A DNA stretch of 49,472 nucleotides from Candidatus Rokuibacteriota bacterium (GTDB lineage Bacteria; Methylomirabilota; Methylomirabilia; Rokubacteriales; CSP1-6), in the NCBI GenBank assembly GCA_003220435.1, contig QHSL01000039.1, forward strand, positions 1 to 49,472, given 5' to 3'. The translations under genes and the position numbers were made by a program. Positions within the stretch are counted from its first letter, which is position 1. Every line of letters starts with the position of its first letter. The notes beneath the pieces were generated by a model. It was not told where the DNA came from. It did not search any database and worked only from the letters and a program-made list of their open reading frames with translations. Positions 26,002 through 35,542 of this stretch are shown here, piece by piece.

Positions 26002-26856
26002 ATGCGTTACACGTGGCCTGACGGAAAGCGATCCGCCGCGGTGCTCTCCTTCGACTTCGACGCCGAGTCGGGCTTCCTCTTCCGCGAGCCCGAGAAGGCC
26101 AAGCGGAGTCTCGCCGACCTCGAGGAGCGGCGCTTCGGTCCCCGCGTCGGCGTCGATCGAATTTTGAGGATGCTCGACCGGCTTCGGCTGCGGGCGAGCT
26201 TCTTCATCCCGGGCTGGACCGTCGTCAACCACCTGCCGCAGTGCAAGCGTATCCGCGACGCCGGCCACGAGATCGGCGCGCACGGCAACGTCCACGAGGC
26301 CGTGGGCTCGCTGGACGAGGTGCGGGAGAAGGCCGTGATGGCGGAGCAGCTCCGCATCCTCGCCGATCAGCTCGGCGTGAAGCCGGCGGGCTACCGGTCG
26401 CCGTCCTGGGACGTGAACGTGTGGACCCCGGGCCTCCTGAAGGCTCACGGGTTCCGGTACGACAGCTCGCTGATGGGCAACGACGTTCCCTACGACGTTC
26501 CGACGCCCGAAGGACCGCTGACCGAGGTGCCGGTCCAGTGGATCATGGACGACGCGCCGCTGTTCCGTCACGTCTACGGCTCGACCAACGCGATCGCCGA
26601 CCCCGGCCGGGTTCTCCAGATGTGGAGCAGGGAATTCCTCGGCATGCACCGTGAGAACGGCTGCTTCGTGCTCACGTGCCATCCGTTCGTGAGCGGGCGC
26701 GCCTCCCGGGTGGCGCTGATCGAGGAGCTGGTCGCTTACATGCGACGCCAGCGCGGCGTCTGGTTCACGACGTGCGAGGACGTGGCCCGCTGGCACGACA
26801 CGCGCGGGCGCTCGGCGCCGGCGCCCGCGGGTCGCCGGCCGCGCGCCAAACGCTGA
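26002..26856 (+). CDS. polysaccharide deacetylase (NodB-homology) family protein
   Basis: The 284-residue product starts at ATG 26002 (AGCGAGGA upstream); longer readings lie across the promoter. It has the NodB motifs: FDFDAES (D18/D20), the metal-binding HxxxH (H94/H98 in AHGNVHEA), YRSPSWD and LTCHP. There is no signal peptide, and this group also contains cytoplasmic amidases acting on allantoin-like or peptide substrates, so polysaccharide may not be the substrate. It may be the first gene of a run that continues with the Rieske gene, which has its own -10 box. Confidence 0.88.
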   Translation: MRYTWPDGKRSAAVLSFDFDAESGFLFREPEKAKRSLADLEERRFGPRVGVDRILRMLDRLRLRASFFIPGWTVVNHLPQCKRIRDAGHEIGAHGNVHEAVGSLDEVREKAVMAEQLRILADQLGVKPAGYRSPSWDVNVWTPGLLKAHGFRYDSSLMGNDVPYDVPTPEGPLTEVPVQWIMDDAPLFRHVYGSTNAIADPGRVLQMWSREFLGMHRENGCFVLTCHPFVSGRASRVALIEELVAYMRRQRGVWFTTCEDVARWHDTRGRSAPAPAGRRPRAKR

Positions 26857-26862
26857 TAGACT
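26854..26862 (+). promoter_or_regulatory. extended -10 element of the Rieske operon
   Basis: TGATAGACT overlaps the stop codon of the deacetylase; TAGACT is the likely -10 hexamer, 34 bases before ATG 26897. Confidence 0.4.
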
Positions 26863-26896
26863 ACGTCGACCAACGCGAGACTGTGAGGACACGCCC

Positions 26897-27205
26897 ATGG
26901 CCCGATTCGTGACGGTGGCGAAAGCGGACAGCATCCAGCCCGGGCAGATCATCAAGGTCGAGATCGACAACTTCCCGGTCGCAGTGGCGAACGTCGACGG
27001 CACCTTTCACGCGTTCGACGACACCTGCACCCACGAGGACTGCTCGCTCGCCGACGGCGATCTCGTGCGCACGGCGGTGGTGTGCCCCTGCCACTTCGCC
27101 GAGTTCGACGTCCGCACCGGCGCCGTGCTCGCTCCGCCGGCCACCGTGCCGGTCAGGGTCTATCCCGTGCGCGTCCAGGGCAACGACCTGCAAGTGGAGT
27201 TCTGA
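26897..27205 (+). CDS. Rieske [2Fe-2S] ferredoxin
   Basis: The 102-residue product is a complete small Rieske domain. The cluster ligands are C44 and H46 (CTHEDC) and C63 and H66 (CPCH), at the standard 16-residue spacing. It is of the soluble ferredoxin type that carries electrons between a flavin reductase and an oxygenase. Its TGA overlaps the start of the reductase gene (TGATG), so the two are translated together. No oxygenase large subunit is seen in the operon. Confidence 0.95.
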   Translation: MARFVTVAKADSIQPGQIIKVEIDNFPVAVANVDGTFHAFDDTCTHEDCSLADGDLVRTAVVCPCHFAEFDVRTGAVLAPPATVPVRVYPVRVQGNDLQVEF

Positions 27206-28443
27206 TGGCCGCGGCCTCGACGATCGCGATCGTCGGCGCGAGCCTCACCGGACAGTCGGCGGCGGCCACGCTGCGCGAGGAGGGCTTCGACGGCCGGGTG
27301 GTGCTCGTGGGCGCGGAGCCGCAGCTTCCCTACGATCGCCCGCCGCTCTCGAAGAACTATCTGCGGGGCGGGATGCCGTTCGAGAAGACGCTGCTGCGGC
27401 CGCCCGAGTTCTACCGCGAGCGCGAGATCGAGATGCGCCTCGCAACCACGGTCGTCCGCGTCGACATCGAGAAGCGGGCGCTCCAGCTCGCCGGCGGCGA
27501 CCGCCTCGAGTTCGACAACGTGCTCATCGCCACTGGCGGCCGGAACCGGCGCTTCCCGATTCCCGGGCTCGATCTGCCCGGCGTCTACGATCTGCGCACG
27601 ATCGCCGACGCAGACCGGATCCGGGACGCGATCGTCCGTGGCGGCCGCGCGGTCGTCGTGGGCATGGGCTTCATCGGCGCCGAGGTCGCGGCCTCGATGC
27701 GCCAGTGCGGGCTCGAGGTCACCGCGATCGAGCCGTTCAAGACGCCGCTCTACCGCGCACTCGGCGAGGACATCGGCCGGGTCGTCGAGGCGCTCCATCG
27801 CGATCACGGCGTCGCGATGATCCTGGGCGACGCGGTCGCGGCGTTCGAGGGGAAGGGTCGCGTCGAGCGCGTCGTGACCCGGGACGGCCGTCGCATCGAG
27901 TGCGAGCTGGCCGTCTTCGGCCTCGGGATCGAGCCCGTCACCGAGGTGGTCGCCGGCACCGGGGTGCGAGTCGACAACGGCATCGTGGTCGACGACCAGT
28001 GTCGCACCAACGTGCCCGGCGTCTTCGCGGCGGGCGACGTCGCCAACCACTTTCATCCCGTGTGCGGCCGGCAGATGCGCGTCGAGCACTGGCAGAACGG
28101 CGTGAAGCAGGGCGCGGCGGCCGCGCGCAGCATGCTCGGCCGCGGGCAGCCCTATGACGAGGTGCACTGGTTCTGGTCCGATCAATACGACGCGAACATC
28201 CAGTACGCCGGATTTCACGCGGCGTGGGACGCGGTCGTCGTGCGCGGCAGCCTGGCGGAGCGCAAGTTCCTCGCCTTCTACATGGCCGAGGGCCGGGTCG
28301 AGTCGGTCGTCGCGATCAATCAGGGGCGCGATTTGCGACGGACGCTGCCGATCATCAAGGCGCGGGTGGCGGTCGACCCCGCGCGCCTCGCCGATCCGAA
28401 CGTCGACCTGCGAACGCTCGCGCCAGCGGAGAGACCCGCATGA
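27205..28443 (+). CDS. FAD-dependent ferredoxin reductase
   Basis: The 412-residue product is a two-dinucleotide-domain reductase: an FAD-binding fold at the N-terminus (IAIVGASLTGQSAA), LPYDRPPLSK, a central NAD(P)H fold (VVVGMGFIGAEVAAS), and GVFAAGDVANHFHP. The C-terminal domain ends in the reductase-type region VESVVAINQGRDL. It matches the group that includes BphA4- and AifM-like ferredoxin reductases and should reduce the Rieske protein encoded just before it. ATG 27205 is fixed by overlap with the Rieske stop. Its own stop overlaps the next start (ATGA). Confidence 0.93.
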   Translation: MAAASTIAIVGASLTGQSAAATLREEGFDGRVVLVGAEPQLPYDRPPLSKNYLRGGMPFEKTLLRPPEFYREREIEMRLATTVVRVDIEKRALQLAGGDRLEFDNVLIATGGRNRRFPIPGLDLPGVYDLRTIADADRIRDAIVRGGRAVVVGMGFIGAEVAASMRQCGLEVTAIEPFKTPLYRALGEDIGRVVEALHRDHGVAMILGDAVAAFEGKGRVERVVTRDGRRIECELAVFGLGIEPVTEVVAGTGVRVDNGIVVDDQCRTNVPGVFAAGDVANHFHPVCGRQMRVEHWQNGVKQGAAAARSMLGRGQPYDEVHWFWSDQYDANIQYAGFHAAWDAVVVRGSLAERKFLAFYMAEGRVESVVAINQGRDLRRTLPIIKARVAVDPARLADPNVDLRTLAPAERPA

Positions 28444-29544
28444 TCAAGCGCTTTTCGACCCTCTATATCGGACACATCGAGCTGGAGAACTGCGGCCACG
28501 CCGGGACGCCGGCCGACGACCGCCGGTACTCGAACGAGCGAGTCATCGAGGCGTTCGACACCACGCTCGAGCTCGCGCAGACGATGGACGAGCTCGGGTA
28601 CGAGGCCCTGTGGCTCGCCGAGCACCACTTCCAGCACGAGGGGTACGAGTGCATCCCGAACATCCCGCTGCTGGCCGTCCACATCGCCAACCACACGAAG
28701 CGGCTGAAGATCGGCTGCGGCTTCAACATCATTCCGACGTGGCATCCGATCCGGCTGGCCGAGGACTACGCCACCGCGGACATCCTGACCGGGGGCCGCC
28801 TGATCTTCGGCGTGGGCCGCGGGTATCACACGCGCGAGGAGGAGAGCTTCGGCAATCCCATACTCGACGCCGAGGCCAACCGTGAGCTCTTCGAGAAGCA
28901 ACTCGAGATCATCCTCAAGGCGTTCAATCAGTCGTCCTTCTCGCACTCCGGGAAGTACTACACGATTCCGCCGGCCGTGCCGTACCGCGGCTACACGTTG
29001 AAAGAGATCACGCTGGTCCCGCGGCCCCGTCGCCTGCCGGTCGAGATCTGGCAGCCTATCGTGAGCGGAAGCGCCCGCGGGCTCGATTTCATGGTGAAGC
29101 ACGGCATCAAGGGCGTCGGTCGCCCGCGGCCACGGTCGGGAGCTCCAGCTCGGCGAGGATCTCATCCTCGGGTTCCGCATGAGCATCGACGACACTCAGG
29201 AGCTGGCCGTCCGCAAGGCGCGACCGTACTTCGAGGAGCACGCCAAGTTCATGGGGCCGCTCGGGATGCTTCGCTATAGCGAGGAGCACGTGAAGGCGGT
29301 GGCGGCGCGCCAGCCGCAGTCGCCGACCGCCGCCACGATCGAGAACGGCGTGCAGAACCGCACCTGGCTCTGCGGTCCCGCCGAGGAGTTCATCACCTAT
29401 CTGAAGGAAGTGGAGCGGCGCTACCCCGGGCTCGAGCACGTCATGGTCTCGTGCCCCCTGGGGACACCGAGGAAGATCATGAAGGAGAATCTCGCGCGCT
29501 TCGCGCGAGAGGTGATGCCCGCCTTCAAAGGAAACGCGCGCTAG
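28440..29544 (+). pseudogene. LLM-class flavin oxidoreductase, frameshifted
   Basis: From ATG 28440 the reading is a good LLM monooxygenase: MDELGYEALWLAEHHF, IGCGFNIIPTWHPIRLAED and ILTGGRLIFGVGRGYHTREE. After HGIKGV (near 29115) it leaves the family pattern. The other frame resumes with GHGRELQLGEDLILGF and runs to the natural end MKENLARFAREVMPAFKG at 29544. One extra base or two lost bases would explain the shift, and about 20 residues expected there also seem absent. The gene is probably non-functional unless this is an assembly error. It overlaps the reductase stop by 4 bp and the next minus gene by 4 bp. Confidence 0.8.
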
Positions 29545-30089
29545 CGAGCGGGCCCCGGCGGGGGCGGCGGCGGAGTGCCGGGCGGCGGCGGCGGAACGTT
29601 CACCGCGGGGGCGGCCGGCGGCGAGGTGTAGGTCGTCGGCAGCGATCCCTTCGCCAGCGGGATCTGGTTGCCCTTGGCGTACATGCACTGCATGTACGTC
29701 ATGTCGTAGCGGCGCTGCACCGTGTCCTGCGAGCTGCTGCCCGCGCTCGCGCCGATTGCGGTGCCGCCGAGCAGCCCGGCGCCGGCGCCCACCGCGGCTC
29801 CGGTGGCAGGGCTGCCGGCAGCGGCGCCGATCGCCGCTCCGGCCGCTGCTCCGACCGCGGTCCCGATGGCGGCGCCGCTCACGGTGTTTCCGACGGACGC
29901 TTGCTTCGTCGTCATCCCTGTCTGCTGGAGGGACCACTGACGGCACACCGCGTCGTCCGCCTGAAATTGCTCGAACGACTTTCCGTTCGCCGGAAGCACC
30001 ATGACGCTCGGCCCGGTCGGCACCGTCGCGCACGCGGTCATCAGCAACCCCACCCCCACGACGGTCACGATCGATGCGCTGCGCGCCAT
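29541..30089 (-). CDS. glycine-zipper lipoprotein
   Basis: The 182-residue product starts at ATG 30089; an ATG five codons earlier is possible. It has a lipoprotein signal with lipobox LMTAC (LLMTACATV), so it is lipid-anchored. The middle holds a run of G/A-rich small-residue zippers (SGAAIGTAVGAAAGAAIGAA), typical of glycine-zipper proteins that pack in membranes. MQCMYAKGNQIP follows, and the end is proline-rich (PPPPPGTPPPPPPG). It lies 41 bases after the WY-rich gene on the same strand. Its function is unknown. Confidence 0.85.
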   Translation of the reverse strand: MARSASIVTVVGVGLLMTACATVPTGPSVMVLPANGKSFEQFQADDAVCRQWSLQQTGMTTKQASVGNTVSGAAIGTAVGAAAGAAIGAAAGSPATGAAVGAGAGLLGGTAIGASAGSSSQDTVQRRYDMTYMQCMYAKGNQIPLAKGSLPTTYTSPPAAPAVNVPPPPPGTPPPPPPGPAR

Positions 30090-30130
30090 GATCGTTCCTC
30101 TCATTCCTCTGGTCGGGACTCTCGTCAGGC

Positions 30131-30436
30131 CTAGGGTGACCTGGGGGGAACCTTGACCCACGCCTCCCGACACGTCTGGACGTTCGGGTAGTACGCCTGG
30201 GCGCTCGCGCAGTAATACCAGTACGCGTGCGGAGGAGGCGGATCCTGCTGGATGTAAACCGGAGGCGACTCGACGACGACCGCGGGCGGCGGAGCGTAGA
30301 CGTAGTAGTGCGGAGGGTAATACCAGTATGGATAGGGCGGGCCCCACCAGCCCCGGTGCCACCAGGCGTGGCTCGGGACGACGGTGAAAAGCACCAGCGC
30401 CGTCGCCAGGATAGGGACGATCACCGAGCGTCTCAT
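30131..30436 (-). CDS. small secreted WY/proline-rich protein
   Basis: The ATG at 30436 gives a 101-residue protein with a signal peptide (about residues 1-24, ending SHA). The mature part is unusually rich in W, Y and P (WWHRGWWGPPYPYWYYPPHY) and ends with a conserved-looking C-terminal pattern: YWYYC, YYPNVQTC, EAWVKVPP. Two cysteines may form a disulfide. Similar short proteins are common in proteobacterial genomes without a known role. An alternative ATG at 30478 would add 14 residues. Confidence 0.75.
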   Translation of the reverse strand: MRRSVIVPILATALVLFTVVPSHAWWHRGWWGPPYPYWYYPPHYYVYAPPPAVVVESPPVYIQQDPPPPHAYWYYCASAQAYYPNVQTCREAWVKVPPRSP

Positions 30437-30477
30437 GGGGATATAGACGAGGTATCCGGCCGGACGATTTACCTCCA

Positions 30478-30506
30478 TTGACGGAAATCGTCGTCAGAGC
30501 TATCGT
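30478..30506 (+). promoter_or_regulatory. promoter of the solute-binding protein gene
   Basis: TTGACG (30478-30483), 17 bases, TATCGT (30501-30506). The Shine-Dalgarno GGAGGGAA precedes ATG 30550. Confidence 0.65.
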
Positions 30507-30549
30507 CCGCGCACCGACCTGACCGTGTCCCTCGGCGTGGAGGGAACCA

Positions 30550-32133
30550 ATGACCCCAGCACGGTTCGTCCCGGTGGCCGTCGGCCTGCTGTCCCTGTCG
30601 CTCGCGTGCGCTCCCTTCCGAGAGGCAGCGGCCCAGCCACGATCGCCGTCCCCGCCGCGGGCGGAGGCCGCCCAGATCAAGCCGGAGGGCGAGATGCGCT
30701 GGGCGATCTACGTGACGCTCGCGCCTCAATGGTTCGATCCGGCCGAGGTCATGGGCCAGATCACGCCGTTTTGGGTGCTCTACGCGATGCACGACGCGCT
30801 CGTGAAACCCATGCCCGGCAACCTCATGGCGCCGAGCCTGGCCGAGTCGTGGACGGTGAGCCCCGATCAGCGCACGTACGAGTTCAAGCTGCGCGAAGGC
30901 CTCAAGTTCCACAACGGCGATCCCTTCACCGCCGAAGACGTGAAGTTCAGCTTCCATCGCACCAAGGGCACCAAGATCCTCAAGGAGAAGGTGCGCGAGA
31001 TCACGGTCGTCGATCCCTCCCGCGTGCGGTTCCACCTCAACGAACCGTTCCCGGATTTCATGGCGTTCTACGGGACGCTGACGACCGGCGCGGGCTGGAT
31101 CGTGCCCAGGAAGTACATCGAGAAGGTCGGCGACGACGGCTTCAAGAAGCACCCGATCGGTCTCGGGCCGTATCGCTTCGTGAGCCACACACCCGGGGTC
31201 GAGCTGGTCATGGAAGCGAACGAGAGCTACTGGCGCAAAGTGCCCTCGGTCAAGCGGCTCGTCTTCAAGGTCGTCCCCGAACCCACCACGCGGGCCGCCA
31301 TGCTCAAGCGCGGAGAAGTCGACGTCGCCTACATGCTCGACGCTCCGCAGGCGCTGGAGCTCCAGAAGGATCCCTCGCTGCGGCTGGCCTTCTCCGGCGG
31401 CATCGGCATCGCCGCGATCGACTTTCTGGACATGTGGGATCCCAAGTCGCCGTGGGCCGACAAGCGCGTGCGGCTGGCCGCCAACTACGCGCTCGATCGC
31501 CGGGCGATCAGTGAGATGGAAACGCTCGGCGCCTCGAAGCCGACGGGAAGCATCATCCCCCGCACCTTCGAGTTCGCCTTGCCCATCGAGGCGTATCCCT
31601 ACGACCCGGTGAAGGCGAAGCAGCTGATGGCCGAGGCCGGCTATCCCAACGGCTTCGATGGCGGCGAGCTCCACGTGACGCCCCCGTTCTATTCGCGGGG
31701 TGAAGCGGTGATGAACTACCTCGGGGCCGTAGGGATCAAGTTCCGGATGCGGCCCATGGAGCGCGCCGCGTTCTTCGCGGCGTGGGCGGCCAAGAAGCTG
31801 AAGGGCCTGTGCGTGTGCGGCAGCGGGCTCTATGGCAACGCCGCCACGCGGATGTCGGAGATCGTGCCGAGCGATGGCACCTACGCGTACGGCGGCTATC
31901 CCGACATCGACGCGCTTTACAAGCAACAGGCCCTCGAGACCGACCGCAAGAAGCGCGAGGCCATGCTGCACCAGATCCAGCAGACGCTGCACGAGCGCGC
32001 GAGGTTCGCGCCGATCTTCGAGTTCCTCTGGCCCAGCGGGATCGGGCCGCGGGTGGAGGAGCCGGCGCTGCTGCTGATCAATCCGTACCCGTGGTCGGCG
32101 CCCCTCGAAGAGGTCAGGCTGAAGAAGAAGTAG
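30550..32133 (+). CDS. ABC transporter solute-binding lipoprotein, family 5 (SBP_bac_5)
   Basis: The 527-residue product has a lipoprotein signal with the Cys at LSLAC (residue 20). The family 5 pattern follows: MRWAIYVTLAPQWFDPAEV, LAESWTVSPDQRTYEFKLREGLKFHNGDPFTAEDVKFSF, and later KRVRLAANYALDRRAI. Such proteins bind peptides, nickel or other small solutes in the periplasm. No permease or ATPase gene is beside it, so it is an orphan that may work with the transporter at 38374-43754. It has its own promoter. Confidence 0.93.
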   Translation: MTPARFVPVAVGLLSLSLACAPFREAAAQPRSPSPPRAEAAQIKPEGEMRWAIYVTLAPQWFDPAEVMGQITPFWVLYAMHDALVKPMPGNLMAPSLAESWTVSPDQRTYEFKLREGLKFHNGDPFTAEDVKFSFHRTKGTKILKEKVREITVVDPSRVRFHLNEPFPDFMAFYGTLTTGAGWIVPRKYIEKVGDDGFKKHPIGLGPYRFVSHTPGVELVMEANESYWRKVPSVKRLVFKVVPEPTTRAAMLKRGEVDVAYMLDAPQALELQKDPSLRLAFSGGIGIAAIDFLDMWDPKSPWADKRVRLAANYALDRRAISEMETLGASKPTGSIIPRTFEFALPIEAYPYDPVKAKQLMAEAGYPNGFDGGELHVTPPFYSRGEAVMNYLGAVGIKFRMRPMERAAFFAAWAAKKLKGLCVCGSGLYGNAATRMSEIVPSDGTYAYGGYPDIDALYKQQALETDRKKREAMLHQIQQTLHERARFAPIFEFLWPSGIGPRVEEPALLLINPYPWSAPLEEVRLKKK

Positions 32134-32294
32134 GCTGACGCCGCCGTCACCGGCGCCGACGCGCGGACGATGAGCTGCGGCTCAAGAGCACGTCACGTCC
32201 TCGTCGGAGGCTGCCGAGCGCTATGACCAAAGGGTGGTGCCGCCCGGTTTGACCCCGGTGAGAACATGGGGCGCGTAAGGGCCGACGCCCGGCG

Positions 32295-32708
32295 ATGCGC
32301 TATCGACGACTGAGCTACCGTTACGAAACGGTCGTAGGCTCCAGCCACACGTGGGCGCTCGGCCACCTGTGGCCGAACGACCGGCTCCACCTGCTCGTGC
32401 ACGCTCGGTGGCGGCCCGACGCCGACACCTACGAGACGTCGACCGCGGTCGAGATCGTCGTGGACCTGGCGGGCGTCGACGAGGACGACTTCGAGGTCCA
32501 GCTCTTCGAGGACGTGCTGGTCGTCGAAGGGCGCCGCCAGCTCCCCGCGTGCCCCGAGAGGGCGATGTACCACACGGCCGGCATTCGCCAGGGACCGTTC
32601 CGTGTCGAGCTGCCGTTGCCCGCTCCCGTGGATGCCGAGCGCGTCGAGGCACGCTACGACCGCGGCCTGCTTCGCGTCACGCTGCCGAAGCGCGCGGAAG
32701 CCCCGTGA
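32295..32708 (+). CDS. Hsp20/alpha-crystallin family small heat-shock protein
   Basis: The 137-residue product shows the alpha-crystallin domain: VEIVVDLAGVDEDDFEVQLFEDVLVVEGRR and the end motif YDRGLLRVTLPKR, equivalent to the GVL-type A-x-x-x-G-x-L signature. It holds unfolding proteins for later refolding or degradation. It is followed by lon with a TGATG overlap, so the two are made together. The N-terminal arm is short. A TTGACC box lies upstream, but no convincing -10 was found. Confidence 0.92.
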   Translation: MRYRRLSYRYETVVGSSHTWALGHLWPNDRLHLLVHARWRPDADTYETSTAVEIVVDLAGVDEDDFEVQLFEDVLVVEGRRQLPACPERAMYHTAGIRQGPFRVELPLPAPVDAERVEARYDRGLLRVTLPKRAEAP

Positions 32709-35128
32709 TGGCCGCTCAGGCCGGCAGCCCCGCGGACCCGGTGATTCCGGATGCGCTTCCAGTTCTGCCGCTTCGGGACGCGGTGGTCTTTCCTCTGACG
32801 GCGGCTCCGATCGCCGTGGACGAGCCCCGCTCCGTTCGGCTCGTCGACGACGTCATGCGCGGCAACCGGCTGCTGGCCCTGGTGGCCCAGCGCGACGACA
32901 AGCCGGGGCAGCCGGCGAATCCCGAGGACCTGCACCGTGTTGGAACCGTGGGAGTGATCCATCAGCTCGCGCGGGTCCCGGATGGCAGCTTGCGCCTGAT
33001 GGTCCAGGGCCTCGAGCGGGTCCGGGTGCTGGACTGGATCGGGACGGAGCCGTACCTGGTCGGGCGGGTCGAAGTGGACCGGGAGCCGACGGTGCAGGCG
33101 ACGGAGCTGGACGCGCTGCGGCGCGCCGTCGTGGGAATCTTCCGCCGGCTCGTGGAGGCATCCCCCGAGCTGCCGCCCGAGCTGGCGGCCGCGGTGGAGA
33201 ACGTCAGCGATCCCCGTCACGTCGCCTACTTCGTCGCCTCGATCGTTCCCCTCGCGAAGGTCGCACGGCAAGAGCTCCTCGAGCTCGACCCGGTCACGGC
33301 CAAGCTCCGGCGGCTGGTCGACCTGTTGCAGCGCGAGCTGGCCGTGCGCGAGCTGGGCCAGAAGATCACGAGCGACACCGAGGAGCGGCTCTCGAAGAAG
33401 CAGCGCGAGTTCTTCCTGCGCGAACAGCTTCGATCCATTCAACGGGAGCTGGGCGAAGACGAGGGCGGCGATGGTCAGGTCGCCGAGCTCCGCCGCCGAA
33501 TCGAGGAGGCGGGTCTCCCCGACGAGGCCAAGCGTGAAGCGGAGCGCGAGCTCGCCCGGCTCGCCGGGCTGCCGCCGTCCTCGCCGGAGCACGGCATGGT
33601 CGTCACGTATCTCGAATGGATGGCGAGCCTGCCGTGGAGCAAGCGCGGCGGTGGCGTCATCGACATTCGCCGGGCCCGCGAGGTCCTCGACGAGGATCAC
33701 TTCGATCTTGAGAAGATCAAGGACCGGATCCTCGAGTACCTGGCCGTCAAGAAGCTCCGCCAGGAGCGGGAAGAGCAGGGAGCACCCGCCGGGGTTCCGC
33801 GCGTGACCGGCGACAGTCCGGCGCGCGAGCCGATCCTCTGCTTCGTGGGCCCGCCGGGGGTGGGCAAGACCAGCCTTGGCCAGAGCATCGCTCGAGCCCT
33901 GGGCCGGCGCTTCGGCCGCATGTCCCTGGGCGGCGTCCGGGACGAGGCGGAGATCCGGGGTCATCGGCGGACGTACATCGGCGCGCTCCCGGGTCGAATC
34001 ATTCAGGGGCTTCGGCGGGCCGAGACGCGCGACCCCGTCTTCATGCTCGACGAGATCGACAAGATCGGGGCGGACTGGCGCGGCGACCCGTCCTCGGCGC
34101 TGCTGGAGGTGCTCGACCCGGCGCAGAACAACACCTTCGTGGACAACTACCTCGGCGTGGCGTTCGATCTGTCGCAGGTGCTGTTCATCGCGACGGCCAA
34201 CACGCTCGACACCATCCCCGGGCCTCTCCGCGATCGGATGGAGATCCTGATGCTGTCCGGATACACGGACGAGGAGAAGATCGGGATCGCGCGAGAGTAT
34301 CTGGTTCCCAAGCAGCTCGCCGCGCATGGCCTCGCCGCAAGCGAGCTCTCGTTCGAGCCCGAGGCCATCCGCCAGATCGTCAGAGGCTACACCCGCGAGG
34401 CCGGCGTGCGGAACCTCGAGCGGGAGATCGCGGCGGTGGCGCGCAAGGTGGCCCGTCGGCTGGCCGAGGGCGAACGCGCCTCGATCCGGATCACCGACGA
34501 CAACCTGGTCGAGTACCTCGGCCGCCCCCGGTTCTTCGACGAGGTGGCCGAGCGGACCACTCGACCGGGCGTGGCGACGGGCCTGGCGTGGACGCCGACG
34601 GGCGGCGACGTCCTGTTCGTCGAGGTCACGATGATGCCCAGCAGCGAGGAGCGGCTCGTCCTCACCGGCATGCTCGGCGACGTCATGCGGGAGAGCGCTC
34701 AGGCCGCCGTCTCCTACGTGTGGTCCAACGCCGAGGCGCTCGACATCGATCCCAAGCTGTTCGAGGGCAAGACCATCCACGTCCACGTGCCGGCCGGCGC
34801 CATCCCCAAGGACGGGCCGTCGGCAGGCGTGACCATCGTGACGGCGCTCGCCTCGCTCGCCACCCGGCGGCCGGTGCGGAGCGAGGTGGCCATGACGGGC
34901 GAGATAACGCTGCGCGGCAAGGTGCTGCCGGTCGGCGGCATCAAGGAGAAGGTGCTGGCGGCGCACCGGGCGGGCATCCGCTCGGTGATTCTTCCGAGAC
35001 AGAACGAGCGCGACGTCGAGGACGTGCCGGAGGAGCTCCGCAAGCAGCTGCGCTTCGTCTTCGTCGACGACGCGGAAGAAGTCCTACGACATGCCCTCAC
35101 CGAACCGATCGCGGCAGCACCACGGTAA
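32708..35128 (+). CDS. lon: ATP-dependent Lon protease
   Basis: The 806-residue product starts at ATG 32708, overlapping the Hsp20 stop. It has the substrate-binding N-domain ([13 protein letters not shown]), a coiled-coil region, the AAA+ module with Walker A GPPGVGKT and [10 protein letters not shown] (Walker B), and the serine-lysine protease domain. The catalytic Ser is S705 (KDGPSAG) and the partner Lys is K748 (GGIKEKV). It is the usual size for bacterial Lon. Being coupled to Hsp20, it is probably part of one heat or folding-stress operon. Confidence 0.98.
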   Translation: MAAQAGSPADPVIPDALPVLPLRDAVVFPLTAAPIAVDEPRSVRLVDDVMRGNRLLALVAQRDDKPGQPANPEDLHRVGTVGVIHQLARVPDGSLRLMVQGLERVRVLDWIGTEPYLVGRVEVDREPTVQATELDALRRAVVGIFRRLVEASPELPPELAAAVENVSDPRHVAYFVASIVPLAKVARQELLELDPVTAKLRRLVDLLQRELAVRELGQKITSDTEERLSKKQREFFLREQLRSIQRELGEDEGGDGQVAELRRRIEEAGLPDEAKREAERELARLAGLPPSSPEHGMVVTYLEWMASLPWSKRGGGVIDIRRAREVLDEDHFDLEKIKDRILEYLAVKKLRQEREEQGAPAGVPRVTGDSPAREPILCFVGPPGVGKTSLGQSIARALGRRFGRMSLGGVRDEAEIRGHRRTYIGALPGRIIQGLRRAETRDPVFMLDEIDKIGADWRGDPSSALLEVLDPAQNNTFVDNYLGVAFDLSQVLFIATANTLDTIPGPLRDRMEILMLSGYTDEEKIGIAREYLVPKQLAAHGLAASELSFEPEAIRQIVRGYTREAGVRNLEREIAAVARKVARRLAEGERASIRITDDNLVEYLGRPRFFDEVAERTTRPGVATGLAWTPTGGDVLFVEVTMMPSSEERLVLTGMLGDVMRESAQAAVSYVWSNAEALDIDPKLFEGKTIHVHVPAGAIPKDGPSAGVTIVTALASLATRRPVRSEVAMTGEITLRGKVLPVGGIKEKVLAAHRAGIRSVILPRQNERDVEDVPEELRKQLRFVFVDDAEEVLRHALTEPIAAAPR

Positions 35129-35176
35129 TCCGAGCGACCGACCCGTGCCGCTGCCCTACCGCATGCGTCAGGGGCG

Positions 35177-35190
35177 AGCCTCCGGAGGCT
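35177..35190. repeat. 14-base perfect palindrome
   Basis: AGCCTCCGGAGGCT lies between lon and the next gene. Its right half contains GGAGG, 13 bases or more before ATG 35204. It may affect translation or mark the 3' end of lon; neither is proven. Confidence 0.35.
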
Positions 35191-35203
35191 GAGACCGCGA
35201 GCG

Positions 35204-35542
35204 ATGCAGGGACCGACGGAAACTGCGACCCTGGCCGGGGTGATGGAGGACCTGGCGCGCCGGGGGTTCACCGAGCATTTCACCGCGGCACCCGGAGGGC
35301 TCCACGCCGTGGAGAGCGGGAAGACGTTTCTCGCTGACCAGCTGACGATCGCCGAATATCACCGGTTCGAGGGTGCCTCGGACCCCGGCGACATGGCGAT
35401 CGTCTACGCGATCGAAGCGCGGAGCGGCGTCCGCGGGACGCTGGCGGACGCGTTCGGCGTCTACGCGGATCCGCGCGTGGGCGCCGTCGTGAAGGACGTC
35501 GTGCTGCGGATGAACTCTCCGATCCGGTCCACCGCGCGCTGA
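35204..35542 (+). CDS. small conserved protein often misnamed phosphoribosylpyrophosphate synthetase
   Basis: The 112-residue product fits a family of about 100 residues found in Bacteroidetes and others, with the pattern [40 protein letters not shown] and [12 protein letters not shown]. Databases often label this family as PRPP synthetase, but none of that enzyme's motifs is present, so the name should not be used for function. The last 82 bases overlap the esterase gene on the other strand. Function unknown. Confidence 0.75.
   Translation: MQGPTETATLAGVMEDLARRGFTEHFTAAPGGLHAVESGKTFLADQLTIAEYHRFEGASDPGDMAIVYAIEARSGVRGTLADAFGVYADPRVGAVVKDVVLRMNSPIRSTAR

Noticed and set aside
24892-27003. A long minus-strand frame of about 700 codons
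   Set aside because: It lies across the deacetylase, its promoter and the phosphoesterase and has no recognisable domain.
32245-32290. A sigma-32 heat-shock promoter for Hsp20
   Set aside because: TTGACC is present, but the CCCCAT-type -10 occurs only on the other strand; not convincing.
35204-35542. Calling this protein a PRPP synthetase
   Set aside because: It is one third of the needed size and has none of the PRPP-binding or ATP-binding motifs.
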